NCBI GenBank assembly: GCA_023653785.1
Contig: JAMKCH010041237.1
Span: 1 to 64,000, forward strand
DNA from: Ophioderma brevispina
Taxonomy: Eukaryota > Echinodermata > Ophiuroidea > Amphilepidida > Ophiodermatidae
DNA length: 64,000 bases
Direction: 5' to 3'
Shown here: one piece after another, positions 45,051-56,095 of the stretch
How positions within the stretch are numbered: the stretch's first letter is position 1
Layout: every line of letters starts with the position of its first letter
Notes under the pieces: model-generated
What the model was told of the DNA's origin: nothing
Databases searched by the model: none
The model's input: the letters and a program-made list of their open reading frames with translations, nothing else
Translations under genes and position numbers: made by a program

Positions 45051-45689
45051 TATGCAGGTCCCTTTAACCCAAGCCATTCACAGCTGGATGGAAAAGCTAA
45101 GCAACTCCACAAGTGCCCCTTCAAACAAATCGTTCAAGATCACATGATGATATGAATGAAAAAGGAATTACTTATATAACTTATCAGTGTCCCTTTAAAC
45201 CTGGGCAGTCCCCATCTTATTTTAATATTGTGACAGGTTTGAAAATATATAAAAAATAATCCTTAGAAGTTCATCAAATGTCTGTTTCAATGTCAGCGGT
45301 GCGACCACACGCTTGCCACTGAAAACAAAACCACCATCATGAATGAAAAAAGTTAATAAATACATCTACTTCTGGTTTTTATTTTAGAAGCATAATGGTC
45401 TCCAATTTTACGCGGTACTCCCGTTAATCAAATGTAGACGCGGGAGATATGAAATGTAATTAATATAGTCAACTAGAATTAAAGATAATACCTACTACTC
45501 TGATGCCAAAGTTTGAGATGAAATTTTTTGATGATGATTTTTTTTTGGACATAATTAAACATGACAGTATGTATAGTATAAAAGGAAGCATAAGATCTTT
45601 GTATAAGAAAAATTTAGATCGCAAATTTTTATACAAAATAGTAAATAAATCAATGTTTTAAATCCAGTTTTTCCCATGACAGGATATGG
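45051..45689. other. unrecognised stretch
   Basis: Several CCCTTTAA-like words (45,060, 45,190) could be ends of decayed TTAA elements but I could not pair them. No gene. Confidence 0.35.
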
Positions 45690-46100
45690 CCGCATTTACT
45701 CACACTCGCTATAGCAATCCCCTTACTAATCCTCCCCTCCACCCATTCAGTTGCTCCTCCATCCTCAAATCAACCCTCCAACTCTCCTCCACCACTTTAT
45801 TCTTCCATGTCCTCTTTCGTCGTCCGTCCTACCGATCAACCCACCTTCAACTCAAAGGCCCTTCTTCTTAAAAGCAGGTTCGTCGTCCTTCCTAAGCACA
45901 TGCCCATACCAAGGTACAATATTCACCTTCGCCAAACAGTCCATCACTTCTTCCAAACCCAACATCTGCATATCAGTCCCAGCTCGTCTTCTTATCATCA
46001 ATTCACACCACCACTCATAATTGCTCTCCTCTGTCTCAAAATCCCCATCCCATTCTCATTTTGCAGCTGGCCACGTCAATGGTTCCTTTCAATTTTACAA
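45690..46100 (-). pseudogene. non-LTR retrotransposon C-terminal relic
   Basis: On the minus strand from 46,016, one frame encodes MLGLEEVMDCLAKVN, then PWYGHVLRKDDEPAFKK before a TGA at 45,852-45,854; continuing frames give EVEG-like, WKNKVVEESWRVDLR and a CGHIL-type end. The order (LGL..R/K..(W/R)WYGHVLR..DD..A..EV.G.R..GRP..W) is the familiar tail of many LINE-encoded endonuclease/reverse transcriptases. MRMGWG near 46,040 fits the (M)RWMCG segment just upstream. Several stops and frameshifts; only the 3' end of the element is present, as usual for 5'-truncated LINE copies. The pyrimidine-rich plus strand in this stretch is explained by it. Confidence 0.75.
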
Positions 46101-46588
46101 TTTTGTTGTCAAAATGGAAGTCACTGGTAAATCTTTTGGTTTTCTGGCGTTTCAATAAGGAGACTCTCTCAAACAGCTGTGGCTTAAACACATTTACCAG
46201 CATTCCACAAAAGAACAAAAAAAAAACACTAGAATCACACCACCTTTTACTTTAACTAAAACAATACATCAGTGATTTGTCACCAAATTTCTGGAACAGG
46301 TGAATTTCCATTTGGGTAAATGGGGCCGATGATGGATCGGCAAACTCATGCCAAGTGATTCCAACCGGAATGTTAATATTATCACTTGACAAGTTTAGAG
46401 GCTCATTTCAATACATGTGGTAGTCTTCTGATGCTCGATTGGGAATTCAGAAATAATAAAGTGACGAACATTAGGCAAATCGATCATCCTAATTCTGGAT
46501 TTTTGCTTCTTAAACAAGTTTAAATCCAATTTGTAGTTTGTATTATTGCTAATATTTTATATGTTATCGACGTTGATATGTGGCAACT
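46101..46588. other. unrecognised stretch
   Basis: No further LINE motif that I can support upstream of the relic. A minus-strand frame at 46,036-46,218 overlaps its edge. Confidence 0.35.
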
Positions 46589-46893
46589 CAGAGGGTTATT
46601 GAGTCAATCCCACAATGCACCAGGGCTGGGAATTTCACGTCATTGAGGTCATGTGATCCAACAAAAATCCTATTCTTAACACATAAAAACCTTTACTTTT
46701 ACACCCATTTGAGCAAACAAGGAGCTAGTAATTAAGGAATTCTTTGCATGATCATGATATGTCTTGTGGTTCTTAAACTTCTTGAACAACTTTTCCCGGG
46801 CAACTTTTATATAAAGTACTGACATGTGTTTTGTACAGTACAGTATAGGCACATTGCAATGCATTATGGGATTGATTCAAAACACACCCTCTG
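46589..46893 (+). mobile_element. MITE family M, copy with perfect 9-bp target duplication
   Basis: CAGAGGGTTATTGAGTCAAT at left and TTGATTCAAAACACACCCTCTG region at right are TIRs. The direct repeat GTGGCAACT flanks it exactly (46,580-46,588 and 46,894-46,902). Aligns with 1790-2062 in the same orientation and 41,393-41,914 in reverse. A 9-bp duplication favours the Mutator-like superfamily. Non-coding, 305 bp. Confidence 0.9.
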
Positions 46894-47014
46894 GTGGCAA
46901 CTAAAAGCTACATGTATCTGGCACTTACTTACTAAACTTAGTATGTCTAGACTGCAATATTCTTCTGTATAAAATATATTTCAAAAACAGTGTTTGCCTA
47001 TATTCCAATAGGTG

Positions 47015-47318
47015 TTGAGGAGGAGGAGGAGTAATTAGCATTTAACAACACACCAACACTATTGTGTCATTTTAGTGCCACAAAGAATTTTTTTATTTCA
47101 CTTTTACATCATTATACACCATTATATCATGTACATGTTAGGAAAGAAAGCCCAGTTTTAGAAGCAGGAGGAAACCGGAGTACCTAGAGAAAACCTGTGA
47201 GGCCGCGTATGGACTGGAAACCAATTGCACATGAAATCGCAGGACCGACAGAGGGTCGAACCTGGGACCACAGTGGTGTGAAGCGAAAACCCGCCGCGCT
47301 AACCCGACCCCATCCAAA
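47015..47318 (-). mobile_element. SINE A, tRNA-derived, near full length
   Basis: Minus strand head: GGGTCGGGTTAGCGCGGCGG and CCCAGGTTCGACCCTCTG fit Pol III A and B boxes, about 45 bases apart. Core: CAGGTTTTCTC, GGTACTCCGGTTTCCTCC, AAAACTGGGCTTTC. The tail ends at a (CTC)n-like run, seen as GAGGAGGAGGAGG on the plus strand at 47,017. Best preserved of the three copies. Confidence 0.85.
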
Positions 47319-47718
47319 AGGTGTTGAAACAACTGTTATTATTTAACAATTGCTATCGCTGAAGTCATGAGGTAGATATGGCCACTTTAAAAGATAATAC
47401 ATTTTTTCCTCCCCCTTTCTTTTTTTCTCAGGTTGTTAAAAAAATATTAGCTTCAATTCCATTAAATCAAATTTTGTCTCAATACCTTACTTATTAAGAT
47501 TGGTAAAAGTGCAAATCTGTTTAGCACTTTTTTCAAGAAATATGAGTCCCTAACTGATATCTTTTGGGACTGTAATTATATTATTAAACCTTCTGTCCTA
47601 GATTTCTATCTTGGGTGAAAAACGTTTTTTCTTTTTTTTTTTACCATACTAAGGGTGATTATGTTTTCAATGTAATTTTCCTTACTTTAAAATCTCATAT
47701 TTATCACTGCTATGTTAA
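47319..47718. other. unrecognised stretch
   Basis: AT-rich with T runs; no gene or repeat recognised. Confidence 0.4.
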
Positions 47719-48006
47719 AGGCACTATCAGTGATTTGATAAATCAGAAATAAAATCAGATTTCTGCATGTTTGTAACAAGTATAGGTATCCTAACATACC
47801 CTACGAGTAGGGTACGGACACATACTGCAACATGTAACCGAATGGAGATTCATATCTGTGAACACTGCTATTTTCTTCCTTTTCTGTCAATTTTTCAGTT
47901 GCAAAAAATTACCTATGTGAATTCTACATACTTATATTTCACTTTTAAGCTATTCCTACAATTTTAAAATATTGTGATTATTTTGGGTGAATCACTGGTA
48001 GTGTCT
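47719..48006. mobile_element. TTAA-flanked element T5
   Basis: TTAA at 47,715-47,718 and 48,007-48,010. TIRs AGGCACTATCAGTGATTTG / GAATCACTGGTAGTGTCT. Inside, CCCTACGAGTAGGG is a small palindrome. 288 bp, non-coding. Confidence 0.85.
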
Positions 48007-48099
48007 TTAATAATAATAATATTCCTCTGTTAGATAACACCAACCATGACATTTTGAACTTTTATAATATGGAAAGGATTATGTATAACATGATCTTAA

Positions 48100-48447
48100 A
48101 GGTGCAACGAGAGATTCACATATCTGGTGTTCCTTAAAAAATCATAAGTACTGATTTTTGCTCTGATGTAAAGCTTTCCATAAAAAATATCCCCATCTGA
48201 AAGGATTAAGCCGAGAAATGTTTCTTTGGTACAAAAATTGTGAAATTTTTAATTTCGTATAGGAGCAAATACGAAATTCAGCCTATGTTTTACATTGATA
48301 TACAAGCAAATCCAAATCGCCTTTTTTCTCTCTTTTAAGACATTTCTGTAACGAAATACAAGGCAAGAAATCTACTGAGTGTCTAATCTATATGAAATTA
48401 CTATTATGACAAAATATTTGGGTACCTCAAAATCTCTTGTTGCACCT
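48100..48447 (+). mobile_element. TTAA-flanked element T6, forward copy
   Basis: TTAA at 48,096-48,099 and 48,448-48,451. TIRs AGGTGCAACGAGAGATT / AATCTCTTGTTGCACCT. The reverse complement matches 48,956-49,290: CTGATATGTGAAATCTC, AATCCTTTCA.GATGGG, CCTATGTTTTA, AAATGCCTTTTT-like, AGACACTCA, TATAGATTAGAC, ATGACA. Non-coding. Confidence 0.9.
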
Positions 48448-48451
48448 TTAA

Positions 48452-48776
48452 AGGTGCATTTCATGCTTCTAGCACCTTCTGTTTTATTCATTGTTAACTA
48501 GATATCCTCGAGAAAAGTTTATTCCCAAAATTTGAGTTGATTTCGATCTTGCGATTTTGTGTTATGAGCAATTACTTGTTTCCCATGGTCCCATAGGCGA
48601 CTGTGCTGTAATTTCTGTCAGAAAATACAAAATTGCAAATTTCTTAAAGATACGACCAAATTTGCACATAAGATTATGTACACATGGAATACTTAGGCTA
48701 ACGGTTTAGATGATATAAAAATCTTAACTTTTTTGAGGTAAGTCGGGGGACGAGGTTGTGGATCACAAAATGCCCC
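48452..48776. mobile_element. TTAA-type element T7, abutting T6
   Basis: Shares the TTAA at 48,448-48,451 with T6 at its left; the right flank reads TTGA. TIRs AGGTGCATTTCATGC / CACAAAATGCCCC. 325 bp, non-coding. Two different elements using one TTAA is explained by insertion of one at the target duplication of the other. Confidence 0.75.
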
Positions 48777-48955
48777 TTGAACTCAGAAATGTTTGCAAGA
48801 TACTATTTTTCTCATTTACCCTGTGAAATCTTAGGGCTAAAGGATGTTTGGTTTGGATGTTATGAGCGAAAATAGGCCGTATTTTGGTCGATCAATATTA
48901 CTTAATACACAGTACTCTATAGGGATTACAAAATCATGTTTTAGCTCTCACTTAA

Positions 48956-49290
48956 AGTTGCAACGAGAGATTTTTGAAGGACACCAATATTGTGTCATAA
49001 TAGTATTTCATATAGATTAGACACTCAATAGAGTTCTTTACCTTGATTTGGCTACCGAGGAATGTCTTAAAGAAAGGTGATTTTCATTTGCTTATACTTC
49101 AATATAAAACATAGGCTGAATTCGTATTTGCCCTACAAAATAGAAATTTCACATTTTCGTACTAAAGAATCATTCTCAGCTTAATCCTTTCAAGATGGGA
49201 CTATTTTTGATGGAAAAGTTTTACATCGGGCAAAATGAGTGCTTTCCTTTTTTTACGTACACCTGATATGTGAAATCTCTTGTTGACCCT
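48956..49290 (-). mobile_element. TTAA-flanked element T6, reverse copy
   Basis: TTAA at 48,952-48,955 and 49,291-49,294; TIRs AGTTGCAACGAGAGATTT / AAATCTCTTGTTGACCCT. Reverse-complement relationship with 48,100-48,447, about 500 bases away. The pair can form a large inverted repeat. Confidence 0.9.
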
Positions 49291-49512
49291 TTAAAAACAG
49301 GTTGAACTAGTCATGCTGAGACATAACACCAAGGCGGACTAATTAGGAATGGTGACCCCTTAATGTGCCCTGTAAGTGAAATTTACCATGTTCTTTTTTT
49401 TTTTTCCCTTATAACTGACCAATATGTCACACTGTCATTAAATGTACTTTTAAGTGTTAAACAACGTTATGGGAGGTTATCATTGAGTTCAACTAAATCC
49501 AAGAATGCCAGG

Positions 49513-50210
49513 GATTGACCTTTGCACCTCTATAACGTGACACCTGGGTAACGAATAGGGTCAAGTGTAATTTTTCGTATTTCATATCCCAGGGATTACT
49601 TTTGTCAAATTTCAGTTCAATAGGAGCTTGTTTGTAAATTTGACCTTTGACCTTGAACTTTGACCTTGGGGGGAGACATTCATAGACCTCTTCTACTATA
49701 TCACTGTAGTAAGAAAGGTTTATCTCTCTAAGGCTGAGATAAATCCAATTTGGTATGATTTTTAGCATTTTTCGGCAAAATGACTTTGACCCCCTTAATG
49801 ACTTGATCCTGGTATAAAAAAGCTCTGCTAACAACAAAAAATGCATTGTTCCAATGAAAAAGAAATTCTACTATGTTTAGTTCTCGAGATAAAAATTCTT
49901 AAAAATTATTGCCTTAAAACCTCCCCCCGGAATGAAAGGGAAATGACCTGCTTAAATGACCTTTGACCTCCAAAATAAAAAAACCTGCATACAGAGGTAA
50001 ACAGAATGCATTAACTGCATGGTAGGTAATGTACTATGTTTGGGTTTTGAGAATAAGAGTTTGAAAATTTTGAATATTTTTGGGTTTTAACCGGATGAAC
50101 AAGGACCCTTGATGACCTTTGAGCTGAAACTGGACAACCCGAGACTGGCTAGTAAAATACATGGGATCTAATGAATCACTCTGCTACGTACTTTGTAAGG
50201 ACCGCGATTT
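49513..50210. repeat. TGACC-class tandem duplication, copy 1
   Basis: Aligns with 50,391-51,110, offset about 877 bases: TTTGCACCTCTATA, CGAATAGGGTCA, TGTCAAATTTCAGTTCAAT, TTTGTAAATTTGACCTTTGACC, ATAGACCTCTTCTA, TCCAATTTGGT, CCTCCAAAATAAAAA, GGCTAGTAAAA. A minus-strand frame at 49,493-49,846 is an artefact of the repeat. The stretch 50,211-50,390 contains further TGACC words. Confidence 0.85.
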
Positions 50211-50390
50211 TTTGAATATTTTTCAAATTTTGGCTTTCAAACCTGAAATGACCCTTTTTTAATGACCTTGACTACTTATCCCTGAACACCACATATGAAG
50301 CAAGGATCATGGTTCCTCTGAACCAGTTGGTTGATATCGGCGTAATGTGATCGAAGATGAAATTGAACAAAAAATTACATATTTGGCGCC

Positions 50391-51110
50391 TGTTGACTTT
50401 GCACCTCTATACAGTGACCCCTGGTCACGAATAGGGTCACACTGTAATTTTTCTGTATTACGATATCCCGAGGATTATATCTGTCAAATTTCAGTTCAAT
50501 CGGAAGCGTGTTTGTAAATTTGACCTTTGACCTTGAACTTTGACCTTTGGGGTGGAGAATATCATAGACCTCTTCTAATATTAAATGTTACCTCACTGTA
50601 GCAATAACGGGATTTATCGGTCCTCTATAGGCTGAGATATCCAATTTGGTCTTATTTTAAGCATTTTTTGGGCAAAATTGACCTTTTTGACCCCCTACAT
50701 GACCATTTGATCATGGTATAAAAAAAACCTCGTTACACAACCAAAATGCATTGTTCCAATTGCAAATAAACAGATTCTACTACGGTTAGTTTTGAGATAA
50801 AAATTCTTAAAAAAATTTATTGACATTTTATAGAAACCAGAAATACCTTAAAAGAACTTTGACCTCCAAAATAAAAATACCTTGCATACACCGGTAACAT
50901 GAACGCATACCTGCAAAGTTAGGTCATGAACTGTTTGGGTTTTGAGATAAAAATTTGAAAATTTTGGAATATTTTTGGGTTTTGGAGCTGGAAGGACCCT
51001 TAATGACCTGATCCTTTGTTAAACGTGCGGACACCCGAAGACCCGGGCTAGTAAAAATACATGTTGCTCTAATGACGTCATTCTGCTACGTAATTTGTAG
51101 GACAGCGATT
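50391..51110. repeat. TGACC-class tandem duplication, copy 2
   Basis: Second unit. It is followed by ATAGACGGAAAGAAAGACGAAGAAGAAGAA at 51,186, a purine-rich tail often seen behind this repeat class in my reading of the window (compare CAGACGGACAGACGAC at 55,530). Confidence 0.85.
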
Positions 51111-51519
51111 TCTGGCCGTGCATTGGTATAAGTCTAGTCAAAATACGGCAAACAATGACTAAGCTAGACGATGTTTAAGTGTTGATAGACGGAAAGAAAG
51201 ACGAAGAAGAAGAAACGCATCAGAAAAGAAACAAGGCGCCTGAATGAAAACTGCTTGAAATATTGGCGCAAAAACTACAGATGGGGGTTTGGGGTAAGGT
51301 TTTGGGTTGACAGACCATCTATCAGATAACAATTTATAGACTTAATCGGGTTATCCCCGTTGTTAAGTATGTGGAGCCACTTTGCCATATCACCATATGT
51401 GATGAGCCTAACATTGTTTTGTTTTTTAGTTGTCAGAAAAAACAAAAATCATGTGAAGTGGCCAAAAAACGCTGTAAGAAAAGGGGAATTTCTGAAACGC
51501 AACCTTAGCCACATCTATG
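51111..51519. other. unrecognised stretch
   Basis: No gene or further repeat recognised. Confidence 0.4.
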
Positions 51520-51807
51520 CAGTGGCGGCACCGAGGGGGCAAAGGGGGGGAAAAAAAAAGTACTCCTATTTTTTTTCTTTGCCCAGTAGTTGGATCATGG
51601 CCTGAAAAAAATGACAAAATTTTGGCCAAAAATCAGCGAATTGGGACAAAAATCAGCCGATTTTATGCAAAAAATCGGTTTTTAATTAAAAATTCAAAAA
51701 ATTTGGAGTGTTTGCCCCCCCTCCAGAATTTCACTTTGTCAAACAAAAAAATTAACTTTGCCCTTATTTACTCCTTCACGAGGAAAAAAGTCTGGCACCG
51801 CCACTTG
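51520..51807. mobile_element. TIR element (AGTGGCGGCACC ends)
   Basis: CAGTGGCGGCACCG at left is inverted as CGGCACCGCCACTTGC region at right; AAAGGGGGG and CCCCCCCTCC lie inside. The interior is rich in AAAATTTTGGCC/AAAATC words. About 288 bp, non-coding. Confidence 0.75.
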
Positions 51808-52599
51808 CTTGTATGTGACCAACTTTTTTGCCTTATCAAGCAAAATGAAGTATTGTACTTAACTCCCCATTTATCGAATGGAACATTCCAAAACATTCCA
51901 ACTTCCGACCAATTAGTTTTATAAGGTGTTAAACAAACGAATATAGGAACGGAGTACACGAAATATTACACAGCTTGGAATCTCAGCACAAGATAGAGAT
52001 GTAATGTCTTGTAGAGTTTACTAAGGCAGTTTTAAAATTATTTATTATTTATGGTATTGTTGAGGCTACTAAACAAGTATCACCTGAGCAAGACTAGCTT
52101 TTTGACCCGACAGAGCCATGCAAGTTACAAAAATATAATTAAGCTCTGCCAACTGGATCTTTTGTCCTTGTGTCCGACAACTCAGGAAACGCTATTTTCT
52201 TTTAAGATAATTAGTGGTATATTGTGTCTGTCTTTCTGTAATGACCTAAAGGGGGGGGGGCAAGTCTCTTGTTAAATATTGGGTTGAAAATAACGAACAT
52301 TTGCATTTTCCTCCTGAGTTTTTTTTGAGGGATTCGCTACCAACTTAGGCCTAAATTTTGGGTAATTTCTCCTTGTTTGCATGGCATTTGGTTCCTATTT
52401 TAGCACATGGGACTTCATAAATTGGATGTGCCTACTTTTGCTAAATTGTCCGATATGCCACTGGGATGCCACTGATGATAATTGGTCTAACATTAACACG
52501 CCCATAGATTAAAATATACCACGCCATGGCTAGAAAACGCACTAAGTCCCAAATCATGCAATGACGTCATAAGAACACCTATGAGCATGAAATCGCTGG
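51808..52599. other. unrecognised stretch
   Basis: ATCAAGCAAAATGAAGT at 51,836 resembles the end of the element at 8221-8470. G9 tract at 52,252. No gene. Confidence 0.4.
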
Positions 52600-52780
52600 C
52601 CGAGTCCCCTTGTGGATTGCCCTCGACACCCTCGTTGGTCATGGAACTGGGCCCTGGGGGCCCCTAGTTCGATTCCCACCCACGATGTGAAATCTTCTTT
52701 AGCTTCTATCCCTTTACCCCTTCCTTTCCTCCTGGGAGATGGGCCTAACAAGGCTCTTGTCACTAGCCTAAGAAAACTTG
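52600..52780 (+). mobile_element. possible tRNA-derived SINE
   Basis: CTCGTTGGTCATGGAACTGG and CCCTAGTTCGATTCCCACC resemble Pol III A and B boxes about 40 bases apart. No second copy was found in the window and the expected tRNA stems do not pair well, so this is neither a clear tRNA nor a proven SINE. Confidence 0.35.
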
Positions 52781-54135
52781 CAAAATCATGAAATAGATTG
52801 AATTATGAAAATTATAAAAAATACTGAAGGGCGATCCCAAATAGCTTCTTTAACAAACGTCACAGCCAATTGTGAATTTGTGTTGTATGGTGGGACGAGG
52901 CTGAGAATCGGGTTTATCTAGCGGCCGCAGCTGAGATACTGTTCACCATGTAGCACCAAATTTTCCTGTCTATAAATTATCCCGTCATTAAGTTTACAAA
53001 TGTCAGATGGCTCCTGCTGGATGAGGATCGGGTAGTGCCCCTTTAAAAGAAAAAATTCCACTCTAAGTAACTTGTGCAATAAATTGTTTTCCCTAAATAT
53101 AGCACATTTTAAGTTTTATTTGATAAACATCAACGTGTGTGCCTTTAATCTCTGAATTCTCTCCTATCACTGATTTCAAAATAAATGTCAACCTTGAACT
53201 GGCAGTGGCAATAATCTGCAGACAAATGTTTGATCAATCGCAATTTATTTCTTATTATCTTGATGTATCTCCGTAACAAGTGCTTTCCGACTGGGCTAAT
53301 ATCCACAAAGTAGTCCTAGTAAATGTCTGATTCATCACTGGAAAGATGAAGACAAGGGAAATTGATGATTTGCTTTCACAATTTTTTAAGAGACAGAATA
53401 TTTACTTTTTTTGATGACCTTTATTGAGTTTATACTGTTGATGCCTCACTGTGCTCTAGAAAGTAGTCTGAAATTGTTGTATCCAAAGGAGTGAGTTAAT
53501 ATGGTTATGTGTAAGTGCGCATGTATTTGTGTGTTTGCATTTGTTTGTGTGTCCGTCTGTGACCACAATGAACGTGGACATTGACCTGTGCTCACTGAAA
53601 GACAACTGGAGACAACACAAACACTGTGAAAATCCTGGTTAAACAGAGCTGCTAAAACCGATTGTAAGGAGTGTAAAGAGCACATAAAATTATGACCATG
53701 TTGGGCAGTACAGAGTCGAAGGGGTCAATCACCCGAGTATATTTATGATACAGGGTTTACTTTTACAAAACTCATTACAGCAGTTTATCCCTCAACACTC
53801 CACATACAGGGATGCAAATTCACTGCAGTTTGTGAGAATCAAATTTACTTGAAATGACAATACATCACTGCAAGAATCAATTCTGGGATTCTGGTGGAAT
53901 TGACATCCCTGCACATGAGCCACTTCAATGACTATTCCATTTAACTTCAAGACAACTTTCAAGACAACTTTGGGGAAAGCAATGTTTTTCTACATACAAA
54001 GAAGCATTATTAGAATTTGTCAACAATTATCTCACTAGATGACCTTTGACCTCGAGCAAGTTTAGTGAATAGCACTCATTCTACAAAGCATTTAAGCAAT
54101 TTCAACAATGAAGTCAAATCACCACTAGGTGACCT
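52781..54135. other. unrecognised stretch
   Basis: TGACCTTTGACCTCGAGC at 54,040 and TGACCTTTAACC at 54,130 are isolated TGACC words. No gene recognised. Confidence 0.4.
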
Positions 54136-54139
54136 TTAA

Positions 54140-54922
54140 CCCTAAAAGGCCCGGGGGGGGGGGAATCCGCCCCCTCGACATTTTTGTCGAATCTCACCTA
54201 TTTGTTATTTTTCACGCCAAAACTGCATGACTTTTTCTTTGAAGCCTTGCGCTCAATTTAAGACCATTTTGATATAAAATTGGACCGATTAAGCCCAAAT
54301 TAATTGGTCGAGCTATGAGTTGCAAAAATATTGGGCGAGACGCAGTCGAGCCCAATATTTTAAAACTCATAGTGAGACCAATTAATATTGGGCATAAATC
54401 ATCCAATTTTATCATTATCATGTTTTGGATCCGATATTTTCACACACTTGGACTCCTCAAAACATGATAATGAACAAAATCGGACCTAGGGTTATGACGC
54501 GGCGTTGCGTAATCGCGCACTGCGTGCGAAGAAAAGCTATTTCCCATTGAAATTACACAGGAACAGCAGAAATCCAGTTTTTTGTGCTAAGGATACAGTT
54601 ACACTATGTTTTATCTTATTTATTTGATTTATTTGTAGTAAGAGCATGTGTGCGCATACTTTGACACACATCATGGCCAAAAAATCCAACTTTTGCTTGA
54701 AAAAATGGTGAAAAACCATGAATTTGCGATTTTTTTAGATTTTTCGCATTTTTGCATGACGTCATGTTTGACGTCATACAAGGTATGTTTGTACTTTTTT
54801 TGGTGTCAATGGACTCGGGAGGGTCATAGCTATCCATTGATACCACCCATATGATAATTCATCAATCCGTTTCTGAGATACCAGGGGGGTGAGATGGGTG
54901 TAAAAAGCCCGGCTCTTTTAGG
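54140..54922. mobile_element. TTAA-flanked element T8 (CCTAAAAG ends)
   Basis: TTAA at 54,136-54,139 and 54,923-54,926. TIRs CCCTAAAAGGCCCGGG / AGCCCGGCTCTTTTAGG (inverse CCTAAAAGAGCCGGGCT). CCCTA ends next to TTAA resemble piggyBac termini. Inside are two strong hairpins: AATTAATTGGTC..CTATGAGTT pairing with AACTCATAGTGAGACCAATTAATT (54,297-54,385), and ATCATGTTTTGGA..TCCTCAAAACATGAT (54,418-54,470). 783 bp, no transposase frame. Confidence 0.8.
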
Positions 54923-54931
54923 TTAACCCCC

Positions 54932-54960
54932 TTATTTATTATTATTATTATTAATATTAC
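54932..54960. repeat. TTA microsatellite
   Basis: TATTTATTATTATTATTATTAATATTA directly after element T8. Confidence 0.85.
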
Positions 54961-56030
54961 TATCTGTCTTCTTTAACCTGGGTAAATCATTCAGTGTTCA
55001 GACACTGCTTTCCAATAATGCCCAGGGGTCCAGGATGGCTTAGGACAGTCAGGGGTTTACACAACCTATTGAAATTGGCTGTGATTAACATGTATAAGCA
55101 TGATTCTGTATGTACATGGGATCAACAGCTTAACATCTCCTCCAAAGGATGGGATTTCTTATGGTTTGTTTGCCAAAGTCCAAATGAATCACAGGGAAAG
55201 TGGAATTCATATTTTAATCAATAAATTCTTATACAAATCAAATCCTGAATTAGTACCCAATTCAATCCCTTCAAGTGGCCCTGCTAGGACTTAAACCGGG
55301 GGACCTAATGCACCATAGGCACTGAAAGGCATATATTACTTGCATCCATCACTCCCCACATACCAAATTGCATCAAATTTGGACATTGGGATCTGGTAGA
55401 AGTTCACCTTTGTAGCAATGAGCCTGCCAATGAAAGCAAGTATGCAAATGAGCTCATTAATATGCACAAATAAGGATGACAGTGCACAGGTATTACTTGC
55501 ATGGATAAGGGGTCTGACTGTTACAGGTGGAGACAGACGGACAGACGACAATGATGCCAAGTCACAGACGATGCCAGATTTTGCTATGACAAAATATCCC
55601 TACTGCTAAAGCGCCATTGGGATTACTGGAGAAAATATGTGAGAATGCCATACACATTGAGAGCCGAAGTAACCGCACAGCTGCTCCGCAATGGCACAGA
55701 CAGCTGCTGGGCGTACATTATCCATCATGTGGCAAAAAATACCCAATTCTAGGCCTGCAAATGTACCACTACATAGTCCGTCTCTACCCAAGAGTAGCCA
55801 TGTAGCAAATTTCCATTTAAAAACTCTGTGTACTTGTAAAAGAGAGGGACAAAATCAGTCCCAATTTTGATTTCAAACACTACTTCCCATTTCCAACCCC
55901 ACACAGGTCGTGAGCAGAATTGAAACGATCCATTTGGCACTGCCACTGATTGGAAAGTTCCTTGTTTGAAGTTAACCCTTACGACCCAGGCAGATTTTGT
56001 ACAGGTTATAACACCTAAGTCAGTGGCCTT
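54961..56030. other. unrecognised stretch
   Basis: CAGACGGACAGACGAC near 55,530 resembles repeat tails. A 106-codon minus-strand frame (55,749-56,066) has balanced composition but no motif that I recognise and runs into a palindrome. Confidence 0.4.
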
Positions 56031-56031
56031 T

Positions 56032-56095
56032 GAGATGGCTTCCCAATGGTCATTTTGGGCAGCCATCTCAACTTCCCATTTTGGGAAGCCATCTT
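56032..56095. repeat. palindrome at the left edge of the large duplication
   Basis: GAGATGGCTTCCCAATGG is inverted as CCATTTTGGGAAGCCATCTT; GGCAGCCATCTC lies between. The duplication unit L begins inside it at GGGAAGCC (56,083). Confidence 0.75.

Noticed and set aside
49493..49846. 117-codon minus-strand frame
   Set aside because: Lies in the TGACC repeat; the second tandem copy does not keep it open.
52600..52680. True tRNA gene
   Set aside because: Box-like motifs are present but the T stem and acceptor stem do not pair; at best a tRNA-derived SINE.
52840..53145. TTAA element around GCCCCTTTAAAAG and GTGCCTTTAATC
   Set aside because: The two ends are in the same orientation and no matching start was found.
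55749..56066. 106-codon minus-strand frame with balanced composition
   Set aside because: No recognised motif, overlaps a palindrome and an opposite-strand frame; kept only as a note.
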